A stretch of DNA of 52,751 nt from Selenomonas sp. (GTDB taxonomy: Bacteria > Bacillota > Negativicutes > Selenomonadales > Selenomonadaceae), in assembly GCA_022773585.1 (NCBI GenBank), contig JALEZZ010000024.1, positions 1 to 52,751 of the forward strand, read 5' to 3'. Each line of letters begins with the position of its first letter. Position 1 is the stretch's first letter. The position numbers were made by a program, and so were the translations under genes. The notes beneath the pieces are model-generated. The model saw only the letters and a list, made by a program, of their open reading frames with translations. It did no database searches and had not been told where the DNA came from. Shown in pieces: positions 25,581 through 34,160 of this stretch.

Positions 25581-26951
25581 TCACACATGAGGCTCTCGGC
25601 TGGCTGGTCGCTTCCGCCCAGCTTCGAAGCGCGCGCGGGCGCGGTCGCGCAGGCGCAGGCTCCGCTGGAGCAGCATCTCATAGACGGGCTGGCCGCCTGT
25701 GAGGTCGGAGACGAGGTATGCCGTCATCGAGACGAGGATCAGTGGCAGCATGTGCGCAAACGAGCCCGTCATCTCCATGATCAGCACCGTGCCCGTGATC
25801 GGCGACTTCACGACGCAGGCAAAATACGCCGCCATGCCGAACACCATGCAGGATGCGTCAAGCCCCTCGGGCAGCACGCCCGCCAGCGCCGCGAGCTTCG
25901 CGAAAATTGCGCCGGCCAGCGCACCGAGCACGAGCATCGGGAGGAAGATGCCGCCCGGAACGCCGGAACCGAAGCAGACCATCAGAAAGCAGAATTTCGC
26001 CGCGAACAGCACGCAGAGCATCGCGAAACCATAGTCCTCGACGACGAGGCTGTCGACAAGCGGCGAGCCGCCGCCCAAGACCTGCGGCAGCGTGAAACCG
26101 AACGCGATGGAGAGGAACAGCGGCACCATCGGCTTCGACCACGCGGGGAGCTTCACGCGCGCAAACGTGTCGAGCGAGAACGTCAGCGAATGGTTGAACG
26201 CAAGCGAGACCGCGCCGACGAAAAGGCCGAGCAGGATCAGCAGGAAATAGAAGCTCCCCGTCGCGACGACAGGCACGTCGCCCATGTGGAAGACGGGCGC
26301 GAGACCGAAGAACTGCTGCGTCACGGTTGTCGCCGTCACGCAGGCCGCGACGGCGCCCATGAGCACGAGCGGCGAAAAATCCTTCGTGAGCTCTTCGAGG
26401 CAGAAAATCACGCCGGCAAGCGGTGCATTGAACGCCGCCGCAAGACCAGCGCCCGCGCCCGCCGTCAAGAGGTAGCGGTCTTCCCCTGGCGCGCGCCGCG
26501 CCAGGCGTCCGACGCCCTGCCCGAGGCACGCACCGAGCTGCACGCTCGGACCCTCGCGGCCAAGCGACAACCCCGCGCCGATGCCGAGCACAGCGCCGAC
26601 GAACTTCCACGCCAGCACGCGCGCCCAGTTCATCTGCATCTCGCCCGCGAGGATGCCCTCGATCTGCGGGATGCCCGACCCCGACGTCATCGGCTCATGG
26701 CGCACGATGCGGTAGAGGATATACCCGATGACGGCCAGCACGCCCGCCCAGGCAAGCGTCCACGCTGGATGCTCTGCAAGGAATGCATAGAGCCGCGGCA
26801 GCGCCTCCTCCGACATCATCAGCAGCCACCGGAACGCCGCAATCACAAACCCTGTCAGGATGCCGATGAGGTTCCCCTCGAGGAACAGCCGCAGCTTCAT
26901 GCGGGACGGGGCAGAGAGCCAGTCGAGGAGCGCAAGAATTTTTTCCCGCAC
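25581..26951 (-). CDS. clcA: ClC family H+/Cl- antiporter
   Basis: A ~456-residue ClC protein with some ten to twelve hydrophobic helices. The anion-pathway motifs are GSGIPQ, GREGPSV with the gating glutamate, and GGIFLP. A second glutamate in FCLEELT matches the proton glutamate (E203 of E. coli ClcA), so an antiporter rather than a channel is expected, a class linked to acid resistance. No CBS domains. The ATG at 26960 touches its own AGGAGG, so the GTG at 26951, 9 bases from that site, is the likely start. Confidence 0.9.
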   Translation of the reverse strand: MREKILALLDWLSAPSRMKLRLFLEGNLIGILTGFVIAAFRWLLMMSEEALPRLYAFLAEHPAWTLAWAGVLAVIGYILYRIVRHEPMTSGSGIPQIEGILAGEMQMNWARVLAWKFVGAVLGIGAGLSLGREGPSVQLGACLGQGVGRLARRAPGEDRYLLTAGAGAGLAAAFNAPLAGVIFCLEELTKDFSPLVLMGAVAACVTATTVTQQFFGLAPVFHMGDVPVVATGSFYFLLILLGLFVGAVSLAFNHSLTFSLDTFARVKLPAWSKPMVPLFLSIAFGFTLPQVLGGGSPLVDSLVVEDYGFAMLCVLFAAKFCFLMVCFGSGVPGGIFLPMLVLGALAGAIFAKLAALAGVLPEGLDASCMVFGMAAYFACVVKSPITGTVLIMEMTGSFAHMLPLILVSMTAYLVSDLTGGQPVYEMLLQRSLRLRDRARARFEAGRKRPASREPHV

Positions 26952-26978
26952 GGAAAACATCCTCCTATCTTTTAAGCC

Positions 26979-27193
26979 AGCCCCCTTCCCAGAGGCGTAA
27001 AGTTTCCAGTGGAGACTTTACGGGGCCGCGTGAGCGGCGGGGGGAGTCCCCTGTACGTCCTCACATAAAAATAAAACGTGACTTCCGTGGGTACGATGAT
27101 GCGCACCCGCGGAAGTCACGTCATGCTATTTGCATTGTCATGCAGGGGACTCCCCCAGTCAGCTTCGCTGACAGCCCCCTCTGGGAAGGGGCC
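26979..27193. repeat. dispersed palindromic repeat with inner hairpin, copy 3
   Basis: Outer ends CAGCCCCCTTCCCAGAGG and the inverse CCCCTCTGGGAAGGGGCC. At 27074-27117 an inner 16-bp stem, CGTGACTTCCGTGGGT / ACCCGCGGAAGTCACG, forms a strong hairpin. The copy at 22341 shares the piece GCACCCGCGGAAG. It lies between convergent-free, same-strand genes clcA and rpsR. Confidence 0.8.
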
Positions 27194-27201
27194 TTTTCTT
27201 T

Positions 27202-27432
27202 TTACTCCGCCGTGAACGGCAGCAGTGCGATGTTGCGGGCGCGCTTGATGGCGACCGTCACCTGGCGCTGATGCTTTGCGCAGTTGCCGGAGATACGGCG
27301 CGGCAGGATCTTGCCGCGCTCCGTGATGAAGCGACGGAGCTTCGCCACGTCTTTATAATCGATATGCTCGACCTTGTCAACGCAGAACGTGCAGACTTTT
27401 CTGCGAGGTCTTCTACCTCTGTCACGTCTCAT
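27202..27432 (-). CDS. rpsR: 30S ribosomal protein S18
   Basis: A 76-residue S18, small-subunit platform protein that pairs with S6. [11 protein letters not shown] and [19 protein letters not shown] are characteristic. The C-x2-C pair (CTFC) is a remnant of the zinc-binding (C+) form: one later cysteine is at GNCAKHQ, so the zinc site may be intact with the histidine. Last gene of rpsF-ssb-rpsR. Confidence 0.96.
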   Translation of the reverse strand: MRRDRGRRPRRKVCTFCVDKVEHIDYKDVAKLRRFITERGKILPRRISGNCAKHQRQVTVAIKRARNIALLPFTAE

Positions 27433-27448
27433 CTAGTTTTCCCTCCTG

Positions 27449-27904
27449 TCAAAATGGGATTTCTTCGTCAGGAATATCTGGCCCGAAATTGTTATTCTGC
27501 TGGGCTGGCGCGGCCTGCCGCTGCTGCGGAGCGCCGCCGCCATAGCTCTGCTGTCCGCCCGGTGCGTGCTGGCCGTCACCGCGCGAATCGAGGAATTCGA
27601 CCTCGTCCGCGACGACTTCCGTCACGTAGCGCTTCGAACCGTCCTGCGCATCGTAGGAACGGACCTGCATGCTGCCCTCGACGCCGACGCGGCGTCCCTT
27701 GACCAGATTGTTACCACAAATTTCGGCGAGCTTGCGCCAGCAGACGATGGGGATGAAGTCCGCCGTCGGGCGTCCGTCATTCGCATCGCGCTTCGCAAAG
27801 CGACGATCCACAGCCAGCGTGAACGTGCAGACCGCGATGCCCGACTGCGTATAGCGGACTTCCGGGTCGCGCGTCAGGCGGCCGATCAGAATCACCTTGT
27901 TCAT
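27449..27904 (-). CDS. ssb: single-stranded DNA-binding protein
   Basis: A 151-residue SSB. The OB fold covers residues 1-105 (MNKVILIGRLTRDPEVRYTQ ... DFIPIVCWRKLAE), followed by a G/Q-rich flexible linker and the acidic tip DEEIPF that recruits repair proteins. The ATG at 27904 has GGAGGGAAACC upstream; the frame is open to 27934 without a site. Central gene of the conserved rpsF-ssb-rpsR operon. Confidence 0.96.
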   Translation of the reverse strand: MNKVILIGRLTRDPEVRYTQSGIAVCTFTLAVDRRFAKRDANDGRPTADFIPIVCWRKLAEICGNNLVKGRRVGVEGSMQVRSYDAQDGSKRYVTEVVADEVEFLDSRGDGQHAPGGQQSYGGGAPQQRQAAPAQQNNNFGPDIPDEEIPF

Positions 27905-27951
27905 GGTTTCCCTCCTCGCACCACGATGGTGCATTCATCGGAAGTTTTCGC

Positions 27952-28239
27952 TCAGTCCTCGTCAGCGCGGACGATCATGTGCTTCAAGAGCTCGTCCGTG
28001 ATCTTCATGACGCGGTCGCACTCTGCCATGCAGGCAGGTTCCGCCGTCACATAGAACAAATCGTAGAAACCTTCCGTATTGTCCTTGATCTCATAAGCAA
28101 GACGCTTCTTGCCCCAACGATCCTCTTTGTCAATCGTGCCGCCGTTGTCAGCGATGAGCTTGCTGAACTTGTCGATGACAGCGTTCGTAGCATCCTCTTC
28201 CATCGGCTTCACGATAAAAATGACTTCGTACTTTCTCAC
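27952..28239 (-). CDS. rpsF: 30S ribosomal protein S6
   Basis: A 95-residue S6 (MRKYEVIFIVKP, WGKKRLAYEIKD, EGFYDLFYVTAEP). The start codon is GTG at 28239, with a strong GGAGGTGAT 3-4 bases upstream. First gene of the operon. S6:S18 is known to bind leader hairpins of its own mRNA in many bacteria; a hairpin is present upstream. Confidence 0.96.
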   Translation of the reverse strand: MRKYEVIFIVKPMEEDATNAVIDKFSKLIADNGGTIDKEDRWGKKRLAYEIKDNTEGFYDLFYVTAEPACMAECDRVMKITDELLKHMIVRADED

Positions 28240-28265
28240 GAAATCACCTCCCTCTCTGGTCTTTG

Positions 28266-28287
28266 GCCCCTTCCGCTCGGAGGGGGC
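28266..28287 (-). promoter_or_regulatory. rpsF leader hairpin, possible S6:S18 binding site
   Basis: On the minus strand GCCCCCTCCGAGCGGAAGGGGC can fold with a small loop, the loop side holding CCGAGCGG. The S6:S18 leader motif uses a C-C-G-containing element, so the fit is suggestive. The same C/G-rich look also occurs in the dispersed repeat family, which is the rival explanation. Confidence 0.4.
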
Positions 28288-28326
28288 AGAGTTAAACTTT
28301 CTCCGTCGCTTTTCCGCGACTTGAAA

Positions 28327-28355
28327 ATTATACCACGCAGACAGGGGGAATGCAA
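28327..28355 (-). promoter_or_regulatory. promoter of rpsF-ssb-rpsR
   Basis: Minus strand TTGCAT (28355-28350), 17-bp spacer, perfect TATAAT (28332-28327). It leaves a leader of about 80 bases before rpsF. Confidence 0.85.
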
Positions 28356-28382
28356 GGATTTATTTTGCCGTTGCGCATTTTC

Positions 28383-28411
28383 TTGAACAAGCCAGCAGGG
28401 TTTGCTATACT
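28383..28411 (+). promoter_or_regulatory. promoter of the 5'-nucleotidase gene
   Basis: TTGAAC (28383-28388), 17-bp spacer, TATACT (28406-28411), back to back with the rpsF promoter. Confidence 0.8.
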
Positions 28412-28466
28412 CATGTCATCGGCTTGCGCCGAAACAAGAATCATCAATCTTGGGGAGGGATTCCTT

Positions 28467-30062
28467 ATGAAAAAACTTCTGGCAGTGCTGACGCTTGTCT
28501 TCACCTGCCTCTGGAGCACAGCCTTCGCGGCTGACTTCTCTCATCTCGTCATCCTGCATACGAATGACACGCACGGATACGACCGCCGCGCCGACGGCGT
28601 CAACGGCATGGCGACTGTTGCTGCGCTCAAGCAGGATTTTGAAGCAAAAGGTTATGATGTTCTGCTCGTCGATGCCGGTGACGCGATCCAGGACAACAAC
28701 CTCGTCAATTTCAGCAAGGGAAAAACGGCCATCGACTTCATGAACGCCGTCGGCTATGACGCGATGACGCTCGGCAACCATGAATTCGACTATGGCGCTG
28801 ATGTCACGCAGGAACGCATCCAGCAGGCGAAGTTCCCGATTCTTTCGGCGAACATCATCGTCGATGCCACAGGCAAATCCTTCACGCCGAAAACGCACGC
28901 CATCGTGAAGAAGGGCAAGCTCCAGATCGGCATCTTCGGCCTGACGACGCCGTCAACCATCACGACATCGAACCCGAAGAGCACGCGCGGTCTGACGTTC
29001 CTCTCCAAAGAAGCGATGTACAAAGCCGCGCAGAAGGAAGTCGATGCCCTGAAAGCCGCCCACTGCGACCTCATCGTCGCCATCGGCCATCTCGGCAGCG
29101 AACCGGACGCCGCAGGCGACCGCTCGAATGACGTTCTCGAAAACGTCAAAGGCATCAATGTCTTCATCGACGGCCACGATCACACGGCAAAAAATCTCTA
29201 TATTGGCAGCGCCCTGCTCGCAGAGACTGGCGCGCACCTCGCCAACATTGGCGTCATCACATATGAGAACGGCAAATGGACGGAAGACCTCCATGCCTAT
29301 GGCCGTTTCAATCAAGAAGACGCAAAGGTCAAAGCCCTCGTCGACCAGGCGCAATCTGACATCGACCGCGAGCTCTCGACCGTCGTCGGCAAAACCACCA
29401 TTGACCTCGACGGCAGCCGCGATCCCGGCGTGCGCACGCGCGAAACAAACCTCGGCGACTTCATCTCCGACGCCTACCTCTGGCAGGTGAAAAAAGCCAC
29501 CGTCCTCGAAGGCGTCACGATCGATGGTGCCATCATGAATGGCGGCAGCATCCGTTCGAGCATCGCTACTGGCGACATCACGCAGAACGACATGCTGCGC
29601 GTCCTGCCGTATCACAACTACCTGCAGTACGTCACGATGAAAGGCTCGACGCTCCTCGAAGTCCTCGAGGCAGCCACCTGCACAACGCCGAAAGCCATTG
29701 GCGCCTTCCCGCAAGTTGCAGGCATCGTCTACACGGTTGACACCCAGAAGCCATACGAAAAAGGCGACCTCTATCCGCATTCCACCTACTACGCCCCGGC
29801 CGTCCCCGGCACGCGCGTCACGATCCAGAGCGTCGGCGGCAAGGCCTTTGACCCAGACGCTACGTACAATATCGTCGTGCCGGACTATCTGACCTCTGGC
29901 GGCGACACCTATTACCCGCTGACCGATCCCTCGAAAGTCACGGTGCATGACGTCGATTACCTCGACGTCGACGCCGTCCGCAACTACCTGAGAGAAGAAC
30001 TCGGCGGTACCGTCGGCGAATCCTACGCTGGCACGCAGGGACGCATCACGGTCCTGCCGTAA
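28467..30062 (+). CDS. secreted 5'-nucleotidase / UshA-like metallophosphatase
   Basis: A 531-residue exported enzyme that removes phosphate from nucleotides or related esters outside the inner membrane. Residues 1-21 are a Sec signal peptide (MKKLLAVLTLVFTCLWSTAFA). The N-terminal calcineurin-like domain has HTNDTHGYD, DAGDAIQDN, LGNHEFDYG and the later GHDHT, the four metal-ligand motifs. The C-terminal 5'-nucleotidase domain begins near residue 340 and has NGGSIRSSI and the substrate-stacking region near TYNIVVPDYL. No cell-wall anchor or lipobox, so it is free in the periplasm. The ATG at 28467 has GGGGAGGGA upstream. Confidence 0.9.
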   Translation: MKKLLAVLTLVFTCLWSTAFAADFSHLVILHTNDTHGYDRRADGVNGMATVAALKQDFEAKGYDVLLVDAGDAIQDNNLVNFSKGKTAIDFMNAVGYDAMTLGNHEFDYGADVTQERIQQAKFPILSANIIVDATGKSFTPKTHAIVKKGKLQIGIFGLTTPSTITTSNPKSTRGLTFLSKEAMYKAAQKEVDALKAAHCDLIVAIGHLGSEPDAAGDRSNDVLENVKGINVFIDGHDHTAKNLYIGSALLAETGAHLANIGVITYENGKWTEDLHAYGRFNQEDAKVKALVDQAQSDIDRELSTVVGKTTIDLDGSRDPGVRTRETNLGDFISDAYLWQVKKATVLEGVTIDGAIMNGGSIRSSIATGDITQNDMLRVLPYHNYLQYVTMKGSTLLEVLEAATCTTPKAIGAFPQVAGIVYTVDTQKPYEKGDLYPHSTYYAPAVPGTRVTIQSVGGKAFDPDATYNIVVPDYLTSGGDTYYPLTDPSKVTVHDVDYLDVDAVRNYLREELGGTVGESYAGTQGRITVLP

Positions 30063-30089
30063 GAAAAACACATTCGGCGCACGATAAGA

Positions 30090-30120
30090 AACGGCCGCAG
30101 CACCACGCTGCGGCCGTTTG
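30090..30120. terminator. bidirectional terminator between the nucleotidase and sugar acetyltransferase genes
   Basis: 13-bp stem AAACGGCCGCAGC / GCTGCGGCCGTTT with loop ACCAC. A and T rich arms let it work on both strands for two convergent genes. Confidence 0.9.
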
Positions 30121-30132
30121 CCGTCCCAAAAT

Positions 30133-30762
30133 TTACTTTGCTTCGTACTTCGCAAGTACTTCCTGCGGAATCTTCCTTCCCTTGAAATAGACCTCGCGGT
30201 CGCGCTCGCTGATTTCTCTAAGCACGCGGCAGGGGTTGCCGACAGCGACGACGTTCGCGGGGATGTCGTGCGTCACGACGCTGCCTGCGCCGATGACGCT
30301 GTTCTCGCCGATCGTGATGCCCGGCATGACGATGACGCCCGCGCCGAGCCAGCAACCGCTCCCGATATGGATCGGCATGCTGAACTGCAGGCCGTGGCGC
30401 CGGAGCGCTGGCAGCACGGGATGGCCCGTCGTCGTCAGAACGACATTCGGCGCGATCATCACATGGTCGCCGATGTAGATGTCCGTATCATCGACGAGCG
30501 TGAGATTGAAGTTCGCATAAACGTAGTCGCCGAAATGGAGATAATGCCCGCCGAAATTCGCATGCAGCGGCGGCTCGATATAGCAGCCTTCGCCGACCTC
30601 GGCCAGCATCTCCTTCATGATTTTCTGCCGCTTCTCCGCCTCGTGCGGCCGCGTCGCATTGTAGTCGTACATCTTTTCGAGGCACTGGATCTGGAGCGCC
30701 TGGATGTCTGAAGCCGCAGGGTCGTAGATTTCGCCAGTCCTCTGCTTGTCAAGTTCTGCCAT
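30133..30762 (-). CDS. Maa/LacA-type sugar O-acetyltransferase
   Basis: A 209-residue maltose/galactoside acetyltransferase family protein. An N-terminal Mac domain (residues 5-60) precedes a left-handed beta-helix (YIGDHVMIAPNVVL, IGSGCWLGAGVIVMPG). The catalytic histidine is in TTTGHPV. It uses acetyl-CoA to acetylate the 6-OH of hexoses, a detoxifying role. It lies 24 bp downstream of the cyclic-nucleotide-binding gene and may be co-transcribed with it. Confidence 0.88.
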   Translation of the reverse strand: MAELDKQRTGEIYDPAASDIQALQIQCLEKMYDYNATRPHEAEKRQKIMKEMLAEVGEGCYIEPPLHANFGGHYLHFGDYVYANFNLTLVDDTDIYIGDHVMIAPNVVLTTTGHPVLPALRRHGLQFSMPIHIGSGCWLGAGVIVMPGITIGENSVIGAGSVVTHDIPANVVAVGNPCRVLREISERDREVYFKGRKIPQEVLAKYEAK

Positions 30763-30786
30763 ATACTTTCCTCCTGAACAGCAGCC

Positions 30787-32907
30787 TCACAGCTGCGCGT
30801 ACGCGATTTCTGCATCGACTTCGGGTGGCACCGAGCCCGACAGGCGCTGGAGTTTCGCCCGCAGGAATCCGAGCGTCTGCAGCTTCGACTTCTCGTCCGC
30901 CATCCATTTCGAAATCAGCTGCGTATACTGCGGATTCGAGGACAGCGTATCGCGGTATGCCTGCGAAAACGTGCAGTACTTGAACAAAATCAGCCGCGAC
31001 ACCTTATTGAGGCGCGCCATGCCCGTCGACTCGTTCCGAACGAACGTTTCATATTCCGCGATGAACACGTCGCGATAGCTGTTGCGGTGGCGCTTCAGCG
31101 TCTCTTTCACCCGTTCCTTGAGCGCGGCGGAGAGGTCGTGGTTCTTCTTGTAGAACTGCAGGTAGCCGATGTAATCCGACGTCAGCGACTTGTTCTGGAC
31201 GTCGGCATAGTGGACGCCCTCGATGCGCTTGCACATCTCCCAGCGGAACTGGGCGCACATGTTGAGCATCGTGTCCTCGAGGTTGCTCGAATGGAAGATG
31301 GACAGCACGAAATGCGCCGGCGTCTGGCGCTTGCGCCCCTCGATTTCCTGCCACATCACGCCGCGGCTGCCGAAGTTCGGCATGAGGACGACATAGGGCA
31401 GCACTTCGACATGGTACTCGAACCGCTGGATTTTCCATTTCATGTAGCTCGTCAGCGCCGGGCGGTAGAAGCAGCTGAAATCGATGGAACGCACCTTGTC
31501 GAGCGCTGCGCGCACGACTTTCGGCGAAGAGAAGCACTTTTCGAGCGGACGGTTCACCTGCTCGGCAAAGAAGATCGGCACGAAGGAAAGGATGCTGCCA
31601 TACGTCATCTTGTCGGCCTTCGCAATCATGTTCACGAGCTCGAAATGCACCATGGCCTTGCCGTCCGTCTGCAATTCCTCGGCCTGCTTGTCCGTGAGCT
31701 CGTGCGTGCGCACCTTCTCGCGGAGGCTGTCCGTCCAGTCCTGGTCGAACTCGTCTTTCGAGGGCGGCACCTCGCCATTATAAATCTTTCTCAGCCAGTC
31801 ATACGTCGTCAGGATGCGGCCCTCGGGATCGTCCTCCCAGAGCAGCGCATACCGATAGAGCGCCTTCGTGTTGTCAGCTCCGGCCAGATTTTCGTCCACG
31901 AAGCCGAACAGGAAGAACATCTTCACCTCGGCTGGGATTTCCGGAGCCTCCAGGCTCTTAAAGAACGCCGCCTCATAGATGATATAGAAGTTCTCGGCGA
32001 TGCTCCGGCGGAGACGGCGCATCGTATCCGTTTTTTCCATCTTGCTGGCCGACTGGGAAAATTCCACGACATCTGCGCGGAACTTCTCCGCCACGTCGCG
32101 CGCCACGCCGGAAAAAGCCAGAATCGTATCGAGTGCATGCTCAATGGCCGGCAGTTCGCCATTGCCGGCGTCGAGCGCTTCCTGCCGCTTCGCATCCTCG
32201 AGCTTCGCTTTCTGCGTGCGGTATTCGCGCACGAAATCATCCGTCTTTTCCTGCACATCGTGAATGAAGGCGGTCATTTCGTCAATCTCCGGCTGCAGGC
32301 GCTGCGCCATCTGCGCTGCCAGCAGGATGTTGCCGACGCAGAAGTTGATGTCGGCCGGATAATAGACTTTGCGCAGCGTCTCGTCCTGCTCGTACCACGC
32401 CTGGCAGAGATCCGTCTGCCAGCTCGACAGGAGTTCCGGCTGCTCGGGCGGTTCCAGTGCCTCGACCGCCTCATATTTCTGCGGGGCCATCATCATCGCC
32501 GCGCAGACATTCCGATAATCCGTATAATCCGATTTCAAATCCGACACGAGGCTGCGCCCTTTTTCATAGAGCGACTCCAGCACGTCGATGAGCTCATTGA
32601 GGAGCGCCGCGCTCGCAGACGCCATGACCGGGGCGATGGCCGGCGTCGCCTTGATGGCCGTGACGAGGTCTTCCTCGCTGTTGTAGTCATACGAGAACAG
32701 CGTGGCGTTTTCCCGCGCCGTATAAGTACACGGATACGTCTCCCCTGCGGGGAGGAACGCCCCGAGAATCGTCCCATGATCCGCCTGCAGGGCCACGTCA
32801 TCGCCCGCCTGGATCGAGACACTGCCCTTCAGCAACAGATCCAGCTGTTCGATCGTTTCCCCCTTCCTGTGCAAGACCTGCCCTTTCGTTACATCATACT
32901 TCCCCAT
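30787..32907 (-). CDS. large protein with N-terminal cyclic-nucleotide-binding domain, otherwise unknown
   Basis: A 706-residue soluble protein. Residues 1-95 have a Crp/Fnr-like nucleotide-binding beta-barrel (GQVLHRKGETIEQLDLLLKG, then LGAFLPAGETYPCTYTA, each quoted short of full length). There is no Crp-type DNA-binding HTH. The remaining 600 residues are alpha-helical, with charged stretches (for example 215-260) and no signal peptide or membrane segment. I do not recognise this part. The start at 32907 has GAGGTGG upstream; a GTG four codons earlier lies inside that site. It might be an allosteric sensor whose output domain is undescribed. Confidence 0.7.
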   Translation of the reverse strand: MGKYDVTKGQVLHRKGETIEQLDLLLKGSVSIQAGDDVALQADHGTILGAFLPAGETYPCTYTARENATLFSYDYNSEEDLVTAIKATPAIAPVMASASAALLNELIDVLESLYEKGRSLVSDLKSDYTDYRNVCAAMMMAPQKYEAVEALEPPEQPELLSSWQTDLCQAWYEQDETLRKVYYPADINFCVGNILLAAQMAQRLQPEIDEMTAFIHDVQEKTDDFVREYRTQKAKLEDAKRQEALDAGNGELPAIEHALDTILAFSGVARDVAEKFRADVVEFSQSASKMEKTDTMRRLRRSIAENFYIIYEAAFFKSLEAPEIPAEVKMFFLFGFVDENLAGADNTKALYRYALLWEDDPEGRILTTYDWLRKIYNGEVPPSKDEFDQDWTDSLREKVRTHELTDKQAEELQTDGKAMVHFELVNMIAKADKMTYGSILSFVPIFFAEQVNRPLEKCFSSPKVVRAALDKVRSIDFSCFYRPALTSYMKWKIQRFEYHVEVLPYVVLMPNFGSRGVMWQEIEGRKRQTPAHFVLSIFHSSNLEDTMLNMCAQFRWEMCKRIEGVHYADVQNKSLTSDYIGYLQFYKKNHDLSAALKERVKETLKRHRNSYRDVFIAEYETFVRNESTGMARLNKVSRLILFKYCTFSQAYRDTLSSNPQYTQLISKWMADEKSKLQTLGFLRAKLQRLSGSVPPEVDAEIAYAQL

Positions 32908-33068
32908 GATTCTTTCCACCTCATGCCTTATTGTTCACAAATGGTTTTCATCTTATTTTATCACGGAAAAGGCGCTTTGCAAACCATGGTTTCCACGCGG
33001 ACGGCGGGCTTGTTTTTCCGCCTGCAACCCGCTACAATAAATGCAACTGCAAGAAAGGAAGTCTTTAT

Positions 33069-34025
33069 TTGGACGCCACATATCTCCGTCTGCTCTTCGT
33101 CGTGACCGACCTCATCGCGCCGCTCGTTGTCGGCTATATCCTCAAAGAACGTCATCTCATCACGCAGCGCACGAATGACCGGCTCATCAAGCTCAATATC
33201 TGGATCATCAACACGCTGTTGTCGCTCTTGTCGTTCTGGGTGCTGCCGCTCTCATGGAGCCTGCTGCTGCTGCCGCTGTTCGGCTTTTATCTCGTGCTGT
33301 TCCCGGGGGCCGTCGGCTATGCGCTCTTCGCGCGGCGGCTCAAGGATTACCTCGACCGCGGTGCCTATGTCGCGAGCGCGATGCTCGCGAACCTCGGCAC
33401 GCTCGGCGGCGTCTGCGCGTTCATTCTCTACAATGAGACAGGCTTCGCGTACACGCAGCTCATCGGCGCGTTCCAGAACATGCTGCTCTGCCTCGTCGTC
33501 TTCCCGTACTCGCGTTTCTGCCAGATGAAAGCGGCTGGGCGCACATCGGAGCACCACAGCCGACTCAAAGACCTCCGGGACATGTTCCTGACGCCGAACC
33601 AGCTCTGCCTCGTCGGCATGATCGCAGGCTTCATGCTGAATGCCTGCGGCATCGAGCGTCCGGCCGAACTCGGCCCCGTGTTCCAGAGCCTCGTCCACAT
33701 CGGCGCATGGTCGGCCATGCTGCCTGTCGGCTTTTTGCTGAGCTTCGGCGCCGCACGAAAGAACCTCGGCCGCATCAAGAGCCTGACGTTCCTGCGGTTC
33801 CTGCTCATGCCGATCGTGACGTACTTCATCGTCAAGGCCCTCGTCGCCGATCCGATCCTGCGCCACACGATCATCATCCTCTCGTGCTGTCCGACCGCCA
33901 TCAACGCCGTCCTCTCCTCGCGCCTCTACAAACTCAACGTCGACCTCGCCGCCACGAGTTTCCTCGTCACGACCGGCGCCTACCTCGTCGTCATCTTCCC
34001 TGTGCTGTTCTTCCTGATGAAATGA
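33069..34025 (+). CDS. AEC family (auxin efflux carrier-type) transporter
   Basis: A 318-residue membrane protein with about ten hydrophobic helices in two halves, typical of the AEC family that includes malate and other carboxylate permeases. LLFVVTDLIAPLVVGYIL begins the first half; the second half starts near LCLVGMIAGFMLNACGI. The start is a TTG at 33069, with AAAGGAAG 7 bases upstream; the frame is open upstream but without a site. It is divergent from the cyclic-nucleotide-binding gene. Substrate unknown, organic acid most likely. Confidence 0.8.
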   Translation: MDATYLRLLFVVTDLIAPLVVGYILKERHLITQRTNDRLIKLNIWIINTLLSLLSFWVLPLSWSLLLLPLFGFYLVLFPGAVGYALFARRLKDYLDRGAYVASAMLANLGTLGGVCAFILYNETGFAYTQLIGAFQNMLLCLVVFPYSRFCQMKAAGRTSEHHSRLKDLRDMFLTPNQLCLVGMIAGFMLNACGIERPAELGPVFQSLVHIGAWSAMLPVGFLLSFGAARKNLGRIKSLTFLRFLLMPIVTYFIVKALVADPILRHTIIILSCCPTAINAVLSSRLYKLNVDLAATSFLVTTGAYLVVIFPVLFFLMK

Positions 34026-34031
34026 CCTTCT

Positions 34032-34090
34032 TCAGCAGCCCCCCTCACTGAGGGGGGACGGGCCCGAAGGGCGGGGGGAGTAGTCGGGTG
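34032..34090. repeat. partial dispersed palindromic repeat, copy 4
   Basis: CAGCCCCCCTCACTGAGGGGGG followed by CGGGCCCGAAGGGCGGGGGGAG and TAGTCGGGTGCTGGAGAC. The last piece recurs in the copy at 49957 (GTAGTTGGGTACTGGAGTC). The other end of the element is missing. Confidence 0.75.
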
Positions 34091-34102
34091 CTGGAGACAA
34101 AC

Positions 34103-34149
34103 AAAAATGCGACCGTATCTAAGCATTTCTTAGATACGGTCGCATTTTT
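34103..34149. terminator. bidirectional terminator between the AEC and DedA genes
   Basis: A perfect 21-bp inverted repeat, AAAAATGCGACCGTATCTAAG and its complement, with loop CATTT. U-rich on both strands, serving two convergent genes. Confidence 0.92.
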
Positions 34150-34160
34150 TGTCAGTCAAA

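Noticed and set aside
25587..26975. 462-residue plus-strand frame
   Set aside because: Antisense to the ClC antiporter; R/E/H-rich.
28953..30155. 400-residue minus-strand frame
   Set aside because: Antisense to the 5'-nucleotidase and runs through the terminator hairpin.
31087..33105. 672-residue plus-strand frame
   Set aside because: Antisense shadow of the cyclic-nucleotide-binding gene; H/R-rich and no motif.
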